A DNA stretch of 64,000 bases from Cupriavidus sp. D39 (GTDB lineage: Bacteria; Pseudomonadota; Gammaproteobacteria; Burkholderiales; Burkholderiaceae), in assembly GCF_026627925.1 (NCBI RefSeq), contig NZ_JAPNLE010000001.1, forward strand, positions 62,001-126,000. The letters run 5' to 3'. The notes beneath the pieces were generated by a model, which was not told the DNA's origin, made no database searches, and worked only from the letters and a program-made list of their open reading frames with translations. Below, in pieces: positions 62,784 through 64,000 of the stretch. Each line of letters starts with the position of its first letter. The stretch's first letter is position 1. Both the position numbers and the translations under genes were made by a program.

Positions 62784-63232
62784 GGCACGGCGCTCTGGGC
62801 TGCCCTGTCCCGAAGGTCGTGCCAGGCAACCAACAGGAACCCGCCCACCAGCCCGAGATGCTCGAAGAACGAGTTCTCCAGCATGAGCCGCTCCGGCATC
62901 GGCGCACTCCAGAACTGGTTGGCCAGGAAGGTGGCCAGCAACGTGAAGCCGGCGAGCGCCAGCGCCCCTAGCCACCGGTAGAAACAGGACAGGATCTTTA
63001 GCGACGCGCCAAGCTCCAGCAGGATGACGAGGATGGCAAGAGGGGCAGGGGGAAAAAGTCCGAAGTGATTCATCTCCGCGATCGCGGATGGGAAATCCGT
63101 GGCCTTGGTCAGCCCGCCCTGCAGGTATGCCGCGCACAGGCCCAGCAGCGCGAGCCAGCGCACCGCCGGCGTCGCGAGGCGCGCGGCCAACGCAACGAAG
63201 GGCGCGCTGCTACTGGACGCATGCAACATCAT
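62780..63232 (-). CDS. DoxX-family membrane protein
   Basis: 150 residues from ATG 63232. Four transmembrane helices (RWLALLGLCAAYLQGGLTKATDF, LAILVILLELGASLKIL, WLGALALAGFTLLATFL, FFEHLGLVGGFLLVAWHD); the G-LTK and ELG signature fits DoxX-like proteins. It ends ATGA-overlapping the MFS gene, so they are in one operon. Role unknown; often linked to redox or detoxification genes. Confidence 0.75.
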   Translation of the reverse strand: MMLHASSSSAPFVALAARLATPAVRWLALLGLCAAYLQGGLTKATDFPSAIAEMNHFGLFPPAPLAILVILLELGASLKILSCFYRWLGALALAGFTLLATFLANQFWSAPMPERLMLENSFFEHLGLVGGFLLVAWHDLRDRAAQSAVP

Positions 63233-63248
63233 GGCACTCTCCTCACTG

Positions 63249-63272
63249 GCTTCGGCTTCGGCTTCGGCTTCG
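63249..63272. repeat. Hexamer tandem repeat
   Basis: GGCTTC repeated four times just upstream of the DoxX start. Lies between two genes and may cause slippage; no function assigned. Confidence 0.5.
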
Positions 63273-63294
63273 GAAGCGGCATCCTCGCCTGCGC

Positions 63295-64000
63295 TCAAAA
63301 CGCCCAGCAAGAGCAACCGAGCGCGCCCCAGAACCCACGCTGGTCGGAGACCGGCACGCTAGCATCCCAGGCATGAGCGTGGCCGTGTACGCCGCACGCA
63401 GTCGCACAGGCGCACCCTTGCGCCATGGCCTGCTTCTGCGTACCCGCGACACGCCGTGGCTGATAGCCGCCGAACGCGTGCACCGGCGCCCAGTCCGGCA
63501 TAGGCGGCGGCAACGCGGGCGCCAGCTTGTCGAATTCGCCGTCGCCATGGACAACCTTGCCGCCGAGCAAGGTAAGCACGGAGGTAATGTCCTGGATCTC
63601 GTCGCCGGGTATGCTGAAGTAGTCGCTGGACAGCACCGCCAGGTCGGCAAGCTGCCCCACCTTGATCTGCCCCTTTTTGCCTTCCTCGGTGGAGAACCAG
63701 GTATTGGCCTCGGTCCACAGGCGTAACGCCGCTTCGCGGTCCAGCAGGTTGGCCTGTGGGTACAAGGCCAGCCCGCCAAGCGTCCTGCCGGTGACCAGCC
63801 ATGACAGCGATACCCACGGGTTATACGACGCCACCCGTGTGGCATCGGTGCCGGCACCCACCTTGACGCCCCGCTCGAGCATGCGCCTGATCGGCGGCGT
63901 GCGCTCCGCTGCCTTGGCGCCATAGCGCTCCACGAAATACTCACCCTGGTACGCCATGCGGTGCTGCACGGCGATGCCACCGCCCAGCGCGGCGATGCGG
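63295..64000 (-). CDS. Amidohydrolase family protein (YtcJ-like), C-terminal part
   Basis: The frame is open to the window edge, so the gene starts outside. ERTPPIRRMLERGVKVGAGTDATRVASYNPWVSLSWLVTG holds the GAGTDA metal-ligand Asp of amidohydrolases; ALRLWTEANTWFS and KKGQIKVGQLADLAVLSSDYFSIPGDEIQDI are the C-terminal composite-domain features. It lies first in the cluster with DoxX and MFS genes. Substrate unknown. Confidence 0.8.
   Translation of the reverse strand, partial: RIAALGGGIAVQHRMAYQGEYFVERYGAKAAERTPPIRRMLERGVKVGAGTDATRVASYNPWVSLSWLVTGRTLGGLALYPQANLLDREAALRLWTEANTWFSTEEGKKGQIKVGQLADLAVLSSDYFSIPGDEIQDITSVLTLLGGKVVHGDGEFDKLAPALPPPMPDWAPVHAFGGYQPRRVAGTQKQAMAQGCACATACGVHGHAHAWDASVPVSDQRGFWGALGCSCWAF

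Noticed and set aside
1..64000. CRISPR array, rRNA or tRNA genes
   Set aside because: No regularly spaced repeats with unique spacers, no rRNA stretches and no cloverleaf-like sequence with a recognisable T-arm was found by reading.

Overview
The window is GC-rich with short genes packed on both strands. Family content suggests a betaproteobacterium of the Burkholderiales (Cupriavidus/Ralstonia-like; inferred from family content only, no rRNA or tRNA is present). A KfrA-type plasmid protein with its own operator, an HU-like protein with a Lys/Ala tail, an H-NS protein, many broken genes and four mobile elements point to an accessory replicon or large genomic island rather than core chromosome.

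Layout. (1) 1-5.4 kb: an SbcC/SMC-like ATPase operon, an HU-like protein and a degenerate tyrosine-recombinase-like protein. (2) 5.4-7.35 kb: a complete group II intron. (3) 7.4-13.5 kb: a DUF6884-type gene, an IS630 element that splits an exported-protein gene, KfrA, a gene with a perfect LexA box, and the 5' end of a second group II intron inserted at that box. (4) 13.5-18 kb: probable defence genes (ApeA-like HEPN, HEPN/Toprim, TIGR02391, DUF6602-like). (5) 18.4-26 kb: bacterial NHEJ (Ku, a MerR/TPR protein, LigD). ligD is interrupted by two tandem cargo elements exactly at the codons of catalytic motif I (K-Y/F-D-G). (6) 26-31.5 kb: an SOS-controlled imuA-imuB-dnaE2 mutasome. (7) 31.6-49.2 kb: a second degenerate recombinase followed by about 33 short ORFs, all on the plus strand. 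Most junctions carry a short motif with consensus GGAAAAGC. One cassette is present twice and both copies begin and end at the motif. (8) 49.2-51.5 kb: a 3' fragment that looks like a SRAP protein, then a second ATP-dependent DNA ligase interrupted at the same motif I codons by a near-identical copy of one of the ligD elements. (9) 51.5-64 kb: an amidase gene split by an IS21 element with a 7-bp target duplication, H-NS, a CoiA-like nuclease, hypothetical genes, and an MFS/DoxX/amidohydrolase cluster.

Two things look new. The first is a family of cargo-carrying elements (about 1.4 kb) that sit in DNA-ligase motif I and stack in tandem on AAGTAC. The second is a cassette-like array punctuated by GGAAAAGC next to a recombinase-like gene that lacks the usual catalytic residues. 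DNA repair genes (ImuABC, Ku/LigD, a second ligase, SRAP remnant, SbcC-like) form the backbone into which both were placed; much of the cargo looks like phage defence (HEPN, TIR/SEFIR, DUF3800) or exported lipoproteins.

Caution: many genes are broken by a single base, several of them in runs of five C or G where one more base would restore the frame. This may be biology or an assembly artefact; such genes are marked.
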